From Microbacterium sp. (GTDB lineage Bacteria; Actinomycetota; Actinomycetes; Actinomycetales; Microbacteriaceae): a stretch of 64,000 nucleotides of DNA. The notes beneath the pieces were generated by a model. The model was given only the letters and a program-made list of their open reading frames with translations, was not told the DNA's origin and made no database searches. Location of the stretch: assembly GCF_031180975.1 (NCBI RefSeq), contig NZ_JAPSLI010000003.1:50424-114423 (forward strand). Direction: 5' to 3'. The translations under genes and the position numbers were made by a program. Positions 55,154 to 64,000 of this stretch are shown in pieces; within the stretch, counting starts at the first letter, position 1, and the number at the start of each line of letters is the position of its first letter.

Positions 55154-55636
55154 GTGACACAGAGCGACAGCCCGATCGGCGCCGGAGGCGCGATTCACCG
55201 CAGCGGCGAGCAGCGGCACGACGTGACGCAGACGTTCGGCCACGACTCCGACCTGTCCTTCGTGCCCTTCGGCGTGGAACTGACCGACGCCGAGCAGGCC
55301 GCGATCGCGGCGCTCCCGTCCGGCTCTGCGCTGCTGCTGGTCCGCGCCGGTGCACTCGCCGGCGCCCGCTATCTGCTGGACTCCGACGTCACCACCGTGG
55401 GGCGCCACCCCGAGGCCGACATCTTCTTCGACGACGTGACGGTCTCGCGTCGTCACGCGGAGATCACCCGCGCCGGATCGGCCTTCGAGATCATCGACCA
55501 GCGTTCCCTGAACGGGACCTACGTCAACGGGGAGCGCGTCGACCGCAGCGAGCTCGCCAACGGCTACGAACTGCGCATCGGCAAGTTCCGCCTGAACTTC
55601 TTCGCGTCCCCCGTCGATCTCGCGGCGAACGCCTGA
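55154..55636 (+). CDS. garA: FHA protein GarA/OdhI
   Basis: A 160-residue protein with a disordered start and a C-terminal FHA domain (TVGRHPEADIFFDDVTVSRRHAE, then RSLNGTYVNGERV). The phosphorylation site region DVTQTFG (T25, T27) corresponds to the ETTS motif targeted by PknG-type kinases. GarA/OdhI inhibits the 2-oxoglutarate dehydrogenase E1 and controls glutamate metabolism. GTG start at 55154 has GGAGG. Overlaps ftsR (TGATG). Confidence 0.92.
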   Translation: MTQSDSPIGAGGAIHRSGEQRHDVTQTFGHDSDLSFVPFGVELTDAEQAAIAALPSGSALLLVRAGALAGARYLLDSDVTTVGRHPEADIFFDDVTVSRRHAEITRAGSAFEIIDQRSLNGTYVNGERVDRSELANGYELRIGKFRLNFFASPVDLAANA

Positions 55637-56325
55637 TGGCGGCGGCCGGCGCCGCCCGTGAGCGCTCCGCGCCCGCGGGCCTTCTCAGCATCGGTCAGGT
55701 CCTGGCCCGGCTGACACCGGAGTTCCCGCAGCTGACTTCCAGCAAGCTGCGCTTCCTCGAGGTGCAGGGCATCGTCAACCCGTCGCGGACCGAGTCGGGG
55801 TACCGCAAGTTCTCCCCGGCGGACGTCGAGCGGCTGCGTACCGCACTGATCCTGCAGCGCGACCACTACCTGCCGCTCAGCGTCATCCGAGAGCAGCTGG
55901 ACGAGGCGGAGGCGAAGGGGGACGGCCGCCGCGTCGTCGCGCCGCCGTCGATCGCGCCGCCGGCGCGCCGCTACCGCCGCGACGAACTGATCTCCGCCTC
56001 CGGTGCCACACCGCAGCTGCTCAACGAGGCGGTCAGCGCCGGCCTCATCACGGCATCCGACTCCTATCCCGAGCAGGTGCTCACGCTGCTGCGTGCCCTG
56101 GTGGCGCTCGTCCGGCACGGCATCGAACCGCGCCACCTGCGCAGCCTCCGGCAGAACGCGGAACGCGAGGCCGCGCTGATCGAGTCCGCCCTGTCGACGC
56201 TGCTGCGCCGGACGGATGCCGCCTCGCGAGGACGTGCAGGGGAGCTGGCGCCTGAACTGGCCGGCCGCATCGACGAGGTGCGTGGCCTTCTCGTCAGGCA
56301 GGCGCTCGAGCGGGTCCTTTCGTAA
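55636..56325 (+). CDS. ftsR: MerR-family regulator FtsR
   Basis: A 229-residue MerR-type protein: SIGQVLARLTPEFPQLTSSKLRFLEVQGIV, RTESGYRKFSPADVERL. This is the Rv1828/FtsR group, which in Corynebacterium activates ftsZ. The order garA-ftsR-merR is the conserved actinobacterial arrangement; the DUF151 gene often found between the last two is absent. Starts one base into the garA stop. Confidence 0.88.
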   Translation: MAAAGAARERSAPAGLLSIGQVLARLTPEFPQLTSSKLRFLEVQGIVNPSRTESGYRKFSPADVERLRTALILQRDHYLPLSVIREQLDEAEAKGDGRRVVAPPSIAPPARRYRRDELISASGATPQLLNEAVSAGLITASDSYPEQVLTLLRALVALVRHGIEPRHLRSLRQNAEREAALIESALSTLLRRTDAASRGRAGELAPELAGRIDEVRGLLVRQALERVLS

Positions 56326-56422
56326 CGAACCGGTTGCGACACACCTTCGCCGCGTGGCGGATGTCGTTGCCGGTGCGGGGTGGCTGCTCTAGCGTTGAGG
56401 TAATCGTTCAGGGAGGACAACT

Positions 56423-56968
56423 ATGGATGCGGATGAGCGCGCGGGCGACCCGCGGTTCGTGACCGAGCTCCTCTTCACCGACGGCCTTCCCGCCATGGAT
56501 GACGAGGTCGGCTACCGCGGCGCTGTGGCCGCGCGTGCCGCCGGGATCACCTACCGTCAGCTGGACTACTGGGCTCGCACCGAGCTGGTCGTCCCCACGG
56601 TGCGCGGGGCGAGCGGATCCGGTTCGCAGCGCCTGTACGGCTTCCGGGACATCCTGGTGCTCAAGCTCGTCAAGCGGCTGCTGGACACCGGCATCTCACT
56701 GCAGCAGATCCGCACCGCGGTCGAGCAGCTGCGCGCCGCCGGCATCCGCGACCTGGCCGGCACCACGCTGATGAGCGATGGTGCCTCGGTCTACCTGTGC
56801 ACCTCGAACGACGAGGTCATCGACCTGGTCAGCCGCGGGCAGGGCGTGTTCGGCATCGCCGTCGGCAAGGTGCTGCGTGAGGTCGAGTCCACCCTCGTGG
56901 AGTTCGACCCCACCGCCCCCGACCCGGTCGACGAGCTCGCCGCGCGGCGCGCGAAGCGCACGGCGTAA
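56423..56968 (+). CDS. MerR-family regulator (Rv1830-like)
   Basis: A 181-residue MerR regulator: GYRGAVAARAAGITYRQLDYW, then GSQRLYGFRDILVLKLVKRLLDTGISLQQIR, and a short C-terminal effector region with VYLCTSNDEVIDL. It is the second MerR gene downstream of garA, as in mycobacteria. GGGAGGA precedes the ATG. Function not well defined; it may affect cell-cycle genes. Confidence 0.87.
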   Translation: MDADERAGDPRFVTELLFTDGLPAMDDEVGYRGAVAARAAGITYRQLDYWARTELVVPTVRGASGSGSQRLYGFRDILVLKLVKRLLDTGISLQQIRTAVEQLRAAGIRDLAGTTLMSDGASVYLCTSNDEVIDLVSRGQGVFGIAVGKVLREVESTLVEFDPTAPDPVDELAARRAKRTA

Positions 56969-56999
56969 CCCTTCGAGGGGCGCTTCGTTCCCTTCGACA

Positions 57000-57015
57000 G
57001 GCTCAGGGACCCATC
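57000..57015. repeat. Dispersed repeat core shared with the dnaE2 insertion
   Basis: GGCTCAGGGACCCATC, identical to 19263-19278, within a longer CCTTCGACAGGCTCAGGGACC-type sequence in the convergent gap between merR and parA. From memory, such sequences are common short repeats in related actinobacteria. Confidence 0.6.
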
Positions 57016-57046
57016 TTTCGGGACCCCGCCTGCCTTTCCCGGGCGG

Positions 57047-57868
57047 TCAGGCCTGCGGGCCGCCCTCGGGGACGGGGACGCGGCCGGTGCGGATGATCCG
57101 GTCCAGCAGCGAGTCGAAGTCGGCCGCCAGCTCCTGAGCGGAGTCGCCCGGCCAGATGTGCAGCGGCTTCGCCGCGCCCTGCGCCTGCTGCAGCGAGGTG
57201 CGCTCCGGCAGCTGCGGTGCGAGCACGAGCGGACCGAACATGTCGCGCAGCTCCTTGATGCGGAACTGGTGCTCGATGGACTGCGGGCGCACGCGGTTGA
57301 CCACGATGCCGAGCGGCTGCAGACGGGGGGAGAGGCCGCGGCGGATCTCTTCGATCGCACGCAGCGCGCGGTCGGCGGCGGCCACCGAGAACAGGCCGGG
57401 CTCCGTGACGACCATGACCCGGTCGCTGGCAGCCCAGGCCGTGCGGGTGAGTGCGTTCAGCGAGGGCGCGCAGTCGATGAGGACGAGGTCGTACTCGCTC
57501 TCGACCGTGGCGAGGGCCTCCTCGAGCTTCCACACGTCACGGACGCTCGGATGCGGGCCGTCGAAATTGATCGCGGACGGGCTGCCGATCAGCACGTCGA
57601 TCGTGCCGGGGTGCACCTTCGCCCAGCCGCTGGTGGTGATCGCCTGACGGACGACCTTCTCCTTGGGATTGGCCAGCACGTCGGCGACGTTCAGACGCCC
57701 GGCGATCTGGATGTCCATGCCCGTGGACACGTCCGACTGCGGATCGAGGTCGACCACCAGGGTGCGGATGCCGCGGGCGAAGGCGGCGGAGGCGAGACCG
57801 AGGGTCACGGTCGTCTTGCCTACGCCTCCCTTGAGGGAGCTGACGCTGAGTACGTGCACGGACTCCAC
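57047..57868 (-). CDS. parA: ParA/MinD-family ATPase
   Basis: A 273-residue (or 270) ParA ATPase: deviant Walker [10 protein letters not shown] near the start, VVDLDPQSDVSTGMDIQI, LVLIDCAPSLNAL (Walker B) and a C-terminal ELADDFDSL-like helix. It is not next to a parB, so it may be a cell-pole or cell-division relative and not the chromosomal ParA. GTG at 57868 is used; a GTG at 57859 with GGAG close by is also possible. Confidence 0.88.
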   Translation of the reverse strand: MESVHVLSVSSLKGGVGKTTVTLGLASAAFARGIRTLVVDLDPQSDVSTGMDIQIAGRLNVADVLANPKEKVVRQAITTSGWAKVHPGTIDVLIGSPSAINFDGPHPSVRDVWKLEEALATVESEYDLVLIDCAPSLNALTRTAWAASDRVMVVTEPGLFSVAAADRALRAIEEIRRGLSPRLQPLGIVVNRVRPQSIEHQFRIKELRDMFGPLVLAPQLPERTSLQQAQGAAKPLHIWPGDSAQELAADFDSLLDRIIRTGRVPVPEGGPQA

Positions 57869-57951
57869 GTTACCGTGCCCTAGTCTGGACAGACACTCAG
57901 CCCCCCGCCCATGTGCGCGGAACAGCGCACATCGAGCTCTCAGAGGTGTGC

Positions 57952-60900
57952 ATGTTCCAGAAGATCCTGGTGGCCAACCGCGGCGAGATCGCGATCCGAG
58001 CCTTCCGCGCGGCTTTCGAAGTGGGGGCCAGAACCGTGGCCGTCTTCCCGTACGAGGACCGCGGTTCGCTGCATCGGCTCAAGGCCGACGAGGCGTACGA
58101 GATCGGCGAACGCGGACACCCCGTGCAGGCGTATCTCGACGTCGACGAGATCATCCGGGTCGCGAAGGACGCCGGCGCCGACGCCATCTACCCGGGCTAC
58201 GGATTCCTGTCCGAGAACCCGGAACTTGCAGAGAAGGCCGCGGCGGCCGGCATCACGTTCGTCGGCCCGCCGGCATCCGTGCTGGAGATGGCGGGCAACA
58301 AGGTCGAGGCCAAACGTCACGCGATCGCCGCCGGTGTTCCGGTGTTGCGCTCCACCGAGGCGTCGGACGACGTCGACACGCTGGTAGCTCAGGCCGACGA
58401 GATCGGCTTCCCACTGTTTGCGAAGGCGGTCGCCGGTGGCGGCGGCCGCGGCATGCGTCGCGTCGAGAGCAAGGGCGAGCTCGCTCCTGCGCTGGCCGAG
58501 GCGATGCGGGAGGCCGGTGCCGCGTTCGGCGATGCGCGCATGTTCCTCGAGCAGGCGGTGCTGCGCCCGCGGCACATCGAGGTGCAGATCCTCGCCGACG
58601 CCCAGGGGAACACCGTCCACCTGTTCGAGCGCGACTGCTCCGTGCAGCGCCGGCACCAGAAGGTGATCGAGATCGCCCCGGCGCCGAATCTCGACGACGA
58701 CGTGCGCCGCGCTCTGCATCGGCACGCGGTGGCGTTCGCCGAGTCGATCGGCTACCAGAACGCCGGGACGGTCGAGTTCCTCCTGGAGACCGCGGGTCCC
58801 CGTGCGGGCGAGGCGGTCTTCATCGAGATGAACCCGCGCATCCAGGTGGAGCACACCGTCACCGAGGAGGTCACCGATGTCGACCTCGTCCGCGCGCAGA
58901 TGCAGATCGCGGACGGCGCGACGCTGGTGGAACTCGGACTCGAGCAGGACGACATCCAGCTGCGCGGCGCGGCGCTGCAGTGCCGCATCACCACGGAGGA
59001 CCCCAGCCAGGGCTTCCGGCCCGACACCGGGAAGATCACCACCTACCGGTCGCCCGGCGGCGCCGGCATCCGCCTCGACGGCGGCACCACCGCGGCCGGC
59101 GCGCAGATCAGCCCCTATTTCGACTCGATGCTGTCCAAGCTCACCTGCCGCGGGCGCTCGTTCGACACCGCCGTCTCGCGGGCCAGGCGCGCCCTGGCGG
59201 AGTTCCGAATCCGCGGCGTGTCCACGAACATCCCGTTCCTGCAGGCCGTGCTGGACGATCCGGCGTTCGCCGCCGGAGACCTGTCCACCTCGTTCATCGA
59301 CGAGCGGCCGGAGCTGGTCCGCGGACGGGTGTCCAAGGACCGCGGCACGAAGATCCTGCGCTGGCTGGTCGACGTGACGGTGAACAAGCCGAACGGGGAG
59401 CACCCGCTCACGCCGTCGCCGGCGCACAAGCTGCCGGCCATCGACGTGTCTGCGGCGCCGCCGGCCGGCTCCCGTCAACGTCTGCAGCAGCTCGGCCCGG
59501 CCGGGTTCGCCGCCGACCTGCGCGCCCAGACGGCGCTGGCAGTCACCGAGACCACATTCCGAGACGCGCACCAGTCGCTGCTGGCCACCCGCGTGCGCAC
59601 CCGTGACCTGGTCGCGGTCGCGCCGTACGTTGCCAGGATGACCCCGCAGCTGCTGTCGGTGGAGGCGTGGGGCGGGGCCACCTACGACGTCGCGCTGCGC
59701 TTCCTCGCGGAGGATCCGTGGGAACGTCTGGCCGCGCTGCGGGAGGCGTTGCCGAACATCAACATCCAGATGCTGCTCCGAGGGCGCAACACCGTCGGGT
59801 ACACGCCGTACCCGACCGAGGTCACCGACGCGTTCGTGCAGGTGGCCGCCGCGACCGGCGTGGACATCTTCCGCATCTTCGACGCGCTCAACGACGTGTC
59901 GCAGATGCGGCCCGCGATCGACGCGGTGCTCGGCACCGGCACGGCGGTCGCCGAGGCGGCGCTGTGCTACACCGGAGACCTGCTGAACCCGGCCGAGGAT
60001 CTGTACACCCTCGACTACTACCTGCGCCTGGCGGAGCAGATCGTCGAGGCGGGCGCCCACGTCATCGGTATCAAGGACATGGCAGGGCTGCTGCGCCCTG
60101 CCGCCGCGGCCAGGCTGGTGCGGGCGCTGCGGGAGCGGTTCGACCAGCCGGTGCACGTGCACACGCACGACACCGCTGGAGGGCAGCTGGCGACGCTGCT
60201 CGCTGCGAGCGAGGCCGGCGCGGATGCCGTCGACGTGGCATCCGCGCCGATGGCGGGGACGACCAGCCAGCCGCCGCTGTCAGCCCTGGTCGCTGCGCTC
60301 GCTCACACCGAGCGCGATACGGGGATCGACCTGCAGGCGGCATCCGATCTGGAACCGTACTGGGAGGCGACCCGCCACCTGTACCGGCCGTTCGAGTCGG
60401 GGCTGCCCGGCCCCACCGGCCGGGTGTACCACCACGAGATCCCCGGCGGACAGCTGTCGAACCTGCGTCAGCAGGCCATCGCGCTCGGGCTCGCCGACGA
60501 CTTCGAGCTCATCGAGGACATGTACGCCGCCGCGAACCGCATCCTCGGCCGGGTGCCGAAGGTGACGCCGTCGTCGAAGGTGGTGGGTGACCTCGCGCTG
60601 CACCTGGCGGCGGTCAGGGCCGACCCCGACGACTTCGAGCGGAACCCCGAGCGCTACGACATCCCGGATTCCGTGATCGGATTCATGGCGGGCGAACTGG
60701 GCGACCTGCCAGGCGGATGGCCCGAGCCGTTCCGCAGCAAGGTGCTCGCCGGCCGCGCGGCACGTACCGGCGTGACGCCGCTCACCGACGAGCAGCGCGA
60801 CGCGCTGAACGGCACCCCGCAGCAGCGGCGCGACATGCTGAACCACCTGCTGTTCCCCGCACCGACCAAGGCGTTCCGTCAGAACCGCGAGGAGTACGGC

Positions 60901-61359
60901 GACCTGTCGGCCCTGGACACCGCCGACTACCTGTACGGGCTCGTACCGGGCGTCGAGCACGAGGTGGAGATCGAGCGCGGCGTCCGGCTGTACGTCGGCC
61001 TCGAGGCGATCGGGGAGGTCGATCCGAAAGGCATGCGTACGGTCATGACCACGCTGAACGGGCAGCTGCGACCCGTGTCTGTGCGCGACCGCTCGGTCGC
61101 GGTGGACACGCACGAGGTGGAGAAGGCCGACACGTCCAAGCCGGGTCAGATCGCCGCACCGTTCTCCGGGGCGGTCACGCTGAAGGTCGAGGCGGGTGCG
61201 AGCGTGCGCGCCGGTGACCCCGTCGCGTCGATCGAGGCGATGAAGATGGAGGCGGCCATCACCACCCCCGTGGACGGCGTGGTGGAGCGGCTCGCGATCT
61301 CCGAGACCCAGCAGGTCGACGCCGGTGATCTTTTGGTCGTGATCCGTCCGGAGCACTAA
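57952..61359 (+). CDS. pyc: Pyruvate carboxylase
   Basis: An 1135-residue full-length enzyme that makes oxaloacetate from pyruvate and bicarbonate with ATP. Order: biotin-carboxylase domain (FQKILVANRGEIA; AVAGGGGRGMRRV; NPRIQVEHTVTEE), carboxyltransferase domain (TFRDAHQSLLATRVRT; MGGATYDVA-like), allosteric/tetramerisation region, and a C-terminal biotinyl domain with EAMKMEA (K1098 biotin site). AGAGG precedes ATG 57952. Divergent from parA. Confidence 0.96.
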   Translation: MFQKILVANRGEIAIRAFRAAFEVGARTVAVFPYEDRGSLHRLKADEAYEIGERGHPVQAYLDVDEIIRVAKDAGADAIYPGYGFLSENPELAEKAAAAGITFVGPPASVLEMAGNKVEAKRHAIAAGVPVLRSTEASDDVDTLVAQADEIGFPLFAKAVAGGGGRGMRRVESKGELAPALAEAMREAGAAFGDARMFLEQAVLRPRHIEVQILADAQGNTVHLFERDCSVQRRHQKVIEIAPAPNLDDDVRRALHRHAVAFAESIGYQNAGTVEFLLETAGPRAGEAVFIEMNPRIQVEHTVTEEVTDVDLVRAQMQIADGATLVELGLEQDDIQLRGAALQCRITTEDPSQGFRPDTGKITTYRSPGGAGIRLDGGTTAAGAQISPYFDSMLSKLTCRGRSFDTAVSRARRALAEFRIRGVSTNIPFLQAVLDDPAFAAGDLSTSFIDERPELVRGRVSKDRGTKILRWLVDVTVNKPNGEHPLTPSPAHKLPAIDVSAAPPAGSRQRLQQLGPAGFAADLRAQTALAVTETTFRDAHQSLLATRVRTRDLVAVAPYVARMTPQLLSVEAWGGATYDVALRFLAEDPWERLAALREALPNINIQMLLRGRNTVGYTPYPTEVTDAFVQVAAATGVDIFRIFDALNDVSQMRPAIDAVLGTGTAVAEAALCYTGDLLNPAEDLYTLDYYLRLAEQIVEAGAHVIGIKDMAGLLRPAAAARLVRALRERFDQPVHVHTHDTAGGQLATLLAASEAGADAVDVASAPMAGTTSQPPLSALVAALAHTERDTGIDLQAASDLEPYWEATRHLYRPFESGLPGPTGRVYHHEIPGGQLSNLRQQAIALGLADDFELIEDMYAAANRILGRVPKVTPSSKVVGDLALHLAAVRADPDDFERNPERYDIPDSVIGFMAGELGDLPGGWPEPFRSKVLAGRAARTGVTPLTDEQRDALNGTPQQRRDMLNHLLFPAPTKAFRQNREEYGDLSALDTADYLYGLVPGVEHEVEIERGVRLYVGLEAIGEVDPKGMRTVMTTLNGQLRPVSVRDRSVAVDTHEVEKADTSKPGQIAAPFSGAVTLKVEAGASVRAGDPVASIEAMKMEAAITTPVDGVVERLAISETQQVDAGDLLVVIRPEH

Positions 61360-61401
61360 CGTTGTGCGGGCCCGAAAACCGCCCGAGCTTGGAGTGAGAT
61401 C

Positions 61402-63366
61402 GTGACACCGAAGAACATCCCCGAACCCGAAGGGGACGATTCGCTGGGTGTGCTCGATGACAGCCCGTCGTCGGACACCACCGGCATCGGCCTGGTCGGC
61501 ACCGCGCAGGTGAACGTGAACCTGCCGGTCGAGGAGGACGACGAACTCGACGACGACGCCGTGGTGGACGGCGAGGTCATCTCCGATCTCGTCATCGACA
61601 CGTCCGCGCTCGCGGACGATGACACGGTGGCCCGGATCACCCAGCCCACCCCCGACGTCGTCATCCAGCTGCCCGCCGAGGACGACGACCGGGCGGATGC
61701 CGAGGACGTCCCGGCTGACCAGGCAGGCGCCGGCCCGGCGGACGAGGCCGAACCGGATCACGCTGAGATCGTGGACGAGGAGTTCGCGGAGTCGGAGATC
61801 CTCGGCGGCGGAGCGGCCGCGGAGGACGAGATGGTCGATGCGGACGACGACGAGGAGGCTGTGGAGCTCACTGCCTCCGTCGAAGGCGACAGTGAGGCCA
61901 CCGCCGATGCCGACTCGCTGATCACGACGGTTCACCGGGACACGGCCGAGGAGGACGCCGCCGAGGAGGTCGCGGAGGAGGGACCCACTGAGCCTGTGGT
62001 CGAGCCGGAGGCCGCCACGTCGGCCAGGGCCGAGGAGGGCATCGCCGCGGCGGACGAGCCGGCAACGGCATCCGCTCGTGAGACCGCGCCGGAGTCGCAG
62101 ACCGCGCCGGAGTCGCAGACCGGGCAGGCGCCGCTGGCCGGTATCGAGTCCGCGGTCGCGGCCGCCAGGGCGCAGCTGCGGGAGGCGATGTCGTCGCCCC
62201 GGACACCCCGGCACGACGAGACGCGGCCGCGGTCCGCCGAGCGGCCGGCCGCGCGCGCGGAGGACCCCGCCGCATCGGCGGCTCCGACGGCAGGTCCGGC
62301 GGGGTCGGAGCCGGCTGGCACGGAGGCTGCGCCGGCATCCGCCGTCGCCCGGACCGAGCCCGCCCGCCCCGCCGCCGACGTCGCACTGACAGCCAAGCGG
62401 CTCGACGATCTCGGCGAGGCGAACCGGGAGAGCGCAGACCTGCTCACCGCCGACCGACTGCTCGACCCGCACCGCGCGAAGCGCCCCGAACCGGAGGGTG
62501 CGTGGAGCCACCTGCTCTACTCGCTGTCGGGCGGGCGCATCAACATCGGCGACAGCCGCACGGCGAGGGAGCGCAAGGCCCTCACCGCGCGCATCGCCGC
62601 CCCGCTGACCGGCACGGCCCGGTTCGTGCCCGTGCTGTCTCGCAAGGGCGGCGTCGGCAAGACGACGGTCACCGTCCTGCTCGGCATGGCGCTCGCGGAC
62701 GCCCGCGACGACCGTGTCATCGCCGTCGACGCGAACCCGGACCGGGGCACGCTCGCGGAGCGGGCCGTCGGCACGCAGACGAAGTCCGTGCGCGACCTGG
62801 TGCGCGCGCAGCAGGACATCCGCGGCTACCACGACATCTCCGCGCTCGTCGCCCGCGACGAGACCCGCCTGGACGTGCTGGCGTCCGACGCGGACCCGCG
62901 GGTGTCCGAGGCGTTCGGCGACGCCGACTACCGCGACGTCGCGACCGTCGCCGCGCAGTACTACTCGCTGGTGCTCACCGACTCCGGCACGGGCATCGTG
63001 CACTCCGTCATGGGAGCCACCCTCGACCTCGCCGACCAGCTGGTGATCGTCTCCGGACTCAGCGTCGACGAGGCCCGGCTGGCCTCGGAGACCCTGACCT
63101 GGCTGGAGAGCAACGGACGCGCCGACCTCGCCCGCGACGCGATCGTGGTGCTCAACCAGTCCACGCCGGGCTCGCCGCTGGTTCGGCTGAACGAGCTGGA
63201 GGCGCACTTCTCCACGCGAGCCCGCACCGTGCTGCGCATCCCGTACGACACGCAGATCGCCGGTGGCGGACCGATCGACTTCGCCAGCCTCGCACCGGAG
63301 ACGCGTCGCGCGGCGCGCGAGCTCGCCGCCGCGCTCGTCGAGGGGCTGCGGGGGAGGAGCGCCTGA
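61402..63366 (+). CDS. EspI-like MinD/ParA-family ATPase with long acidic N-terminus
   Basis: A 654-residue protein. Residues 1 to ~385 are acidic, Ala/Pro/Glu-rich and low-complexity. The C-terminal ~250 residues form a MinD-type ATPase: [16 protein letters not shown] (deviant Walker A), [13 protein letters not shown], a [13 protein letters not shown] switch region and a [11 protein letters not shown]alker-B-side loop. The architecture and NPDRGTL motif resemble EspI of ESX secretion loci; no ESX genes are in the window. GTG start. Overlaps the deformylase start by 1 bp. Confidence 0.78.
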   Translation: MTPKNIPEPEGDDSLGVLDDSPSSDTTGIGLVGTAQVNVNLPVEEDDELDDDAVVDGEVISDLVIDTSALADDDTVARITQPTPDVVIQLPAEDDDRADAEDVPADQAGAGPADEAEPDHAEIVDEEFAESEILGGGAAAEDEMVDADDDEEAVELTASVEGDSEATADADSLITTVHRDTAEEDAAEEVAEEGPTEPVVEPEAATSARAEEGIAAADEPATASARETAPESQTAPESQTGQAPLAGIESAVAAARAQLREAMSSPRTPRHDETRPRSAERPAARAEDPAASAAPTAGPAGSEPAGTEAAPASAVARTEPARPAADVALTAKRLDDLGEANRESADLLTADRLLDPHRAKRPEPEGAWSHLLYSLSGGRINIGDSRTARERKALTARIAAPLTGTARFVPVLSRKGGVGKTTVTVLLGMALADARDDRVIAVDANPDRGTLAERAVGTQTKSVRDLVRAQQDIRGYHDISALVARDETRLDVLASDADPRVSEAFGDADYRDVATVAAQYYSLVLTDSGTGIVHSVMGATLDLADQLVIVSGLSVDEARLASETLTWLESNGRADLARDAIVVLNQSTPGSPLVRLNELEAHFSTRARTVLRIPYDTQIAGGGPIDFASLAPETRRAARELAAALVEGLRGRSA

Positions 63367-63857
63367 TGGCGGTGCGCGAGATCCGGCTGTACGGTGACCC
63401 GGTGCTGCGGACCGTGTGCGCATCCGTCGACGAGATCGACGACGGGGTGCGCGCGCTGGTCACCGACCTCATCGACACCGTGAAGCTGCCCGGCCGAGCC
63501 GGCGTCGCCGCCAACCAGATCGGCGTGGCGCTGCGTGCATTCAGCTACAACATCGACGGGGACGTCGGATACGTCATCAACCCCGTGCTGACGGAGGTGC
63601 GCGGCGAGCCCCAGCCGACCGGCGAGGGATGCCTGTCGGTGCCCGGCCTGTGGCACGAGACTCCCCGGCACCCGTGGGCGCGGGTCGAGGGCATCGACCT
63701 GGACGGCAACACCGTCGTCATCGAGGGGGAGGGGCTGCTCGCCCAGGCACTGCAGCACGAGACCGACCACCTGGCCGGCAAGGTGTACCTGTCTCGGCTC
63801 GAAGGGGACACGCGCAAACTGGCGATGCGCCAGGTGCGCGAGAGCGACTGGTTCTGA
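63366..63857 (+). CDS. def: Peptide deformylase
   Basis: A 163-residue Fe/Zn hydrolase that removes the N-formyl group from nascent proteins. Three motifs: [11 protein letters not shown] (motif I variant of GxGxAAxQ), EGCLSVPG (C89 metal ligand), and QHETDHLAG (H131, E132, H135). TGATG overlap with the EspI-like gene. Likely one of two deformylases in the genome because the class is short and type I-like. Confidence 0.94.
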   Translation: MAVREIRLYGDPVLRTVCASVDEIDDGVRALVTDLIDTVKLPGRAGVAANQIGVALRAFSYNIDGDVGYVINPVLTEVRGEPQPTGEGCLSVPGLWHETPRHPWARVEGIDLDGNTVVIEGEGLLAQALQHETDHLAGKVYLSRLEGDTRKLAMRQVRESDWF

Positions 63858-63876
63858 CACGGGTGGTTGTGACGCG

Positions 63877-63929
63877 GGGTGGGGGGGGGCCGCGCCCCCC
63901 CCCCCCCCCAGCGCCCCCCCCCCCCCCCG
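63877..63929. other. G/C homopolymer run at the contig end, probably not genomic
   Basis: Runs of 9-10 G and 13-17 C interrupted by CGCG and AGCG form a self-complementary stretch right after the deformylase. Such homopolymers are typical of sequencing artefacts at contig ends. I call no feature from 63858 to 64000. Confidence 0.7.
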
Positions 63930-64000
63930 AGTAACACGGCCACGCGCGCACCAGGGGCCCCGCCCGGGTTGGCCGGTGCCCATGGAGGCCCCGCAGGGTC

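Noticed and set aside
60280..63423. A 1047-codon open frame opposite pyc and the EspI-like gene
   Set aside because: It spans two well-supported genes on the other strand, is Arg/Gly/Val-rich and has no domain. Long antisense frames are expected at this GC content.

Overview
The window is high-GC actinobacterial chromosome, most likely from a Microbacteriaceae member close to Microbacterium. The evidence is the strong G/C bias at third codon positions, the garA-ftsR-merR regulator trio beside lpd, an EspI-like MinD ATPase, an actinobacterial imuA'-imuB-dnaE2 mutasome, and the very frequent word GGATGCC/GGCATCC. The last ~120 bases are G/C homopolymers that look like a contig end. I found no rRNA, tRNA, CRISPR array, transposase or integrase.

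Left arm (1-22.3 kb). Genes in order: FAD monooxygenase; multicopper oxidase; S41 peptidase; ArsR regulator with a CDF metal exporter; a heme-oxygenase-like diiron protein with a CDGSH Fe-S protein; a frameshifted membrane protein; an F420-reductase-like protein with a macrodomain hydrolase; a frameshifted FMN reductase; a frameshifted uracil-DNA glycosylase X; a small phosphoesterase; a Rho-N-type small protein; a DUF488 / pyrimidine-dimer glycosylase / MMPL operon; an ankyrin lipoprotein; then dnaE2, imuB and imuA' behind a good LexA box. A REP-like hairpin is inserted in frame inside dnaE2.

Central accessory cluster (22.4-49.0 kb). This block encodes uptake and breakdown of an unidentified, probably cyclic-amide or hydantoin-like, nitrogen compound. 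The minus arm carries an HpaI-type aldolase, a class V aminotransferase, an M17 aminopeptidase and a RidA protein. The plus arm carries HyuA1-HyuB1, an Rbs-type ABC importer, a degenerate HyuA-like protein, a DUF917 (S-methyl-thiohydantoin desulfurase-like) protein and a PucR-type regulator. A second set follows: an ABM-like protein, HyuA2-HyuB2, an amidohydrolase and a threonine-dehydratase-like enzyme. An identical 12-bp motif (TGCAAGGTGCAC) lies in front of both hyu operons, which makes the PucR-type protein a good candidate for the local regulator. An Fbp-type ABC importer with a tyrosine/inositol-type phosphatase ends the block. The whole block lies between two identical 14-bp direct repeats (GCTTATCCACAGCC).

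Right arm (49.1-63.9 kb). This is mostly conserved sequence: a prepilin peptidase, a CYTH protein, a type III polyketide synthase / methyltransferase / FAD hydroxylase operon (predicted phenolic lipid quinone pathway), lpd, garA, ftsR, a second MerR regulator, parA, pyruvate carboxylase, the EspI-like ATPase and peptide deformylase.

No gene-free stretch exceeds 300 bases. The longest, 48899-49138, holds the promoter side of the Fbp-type binding-protein gene and the right 14-bp repeat; I see no gene in it.
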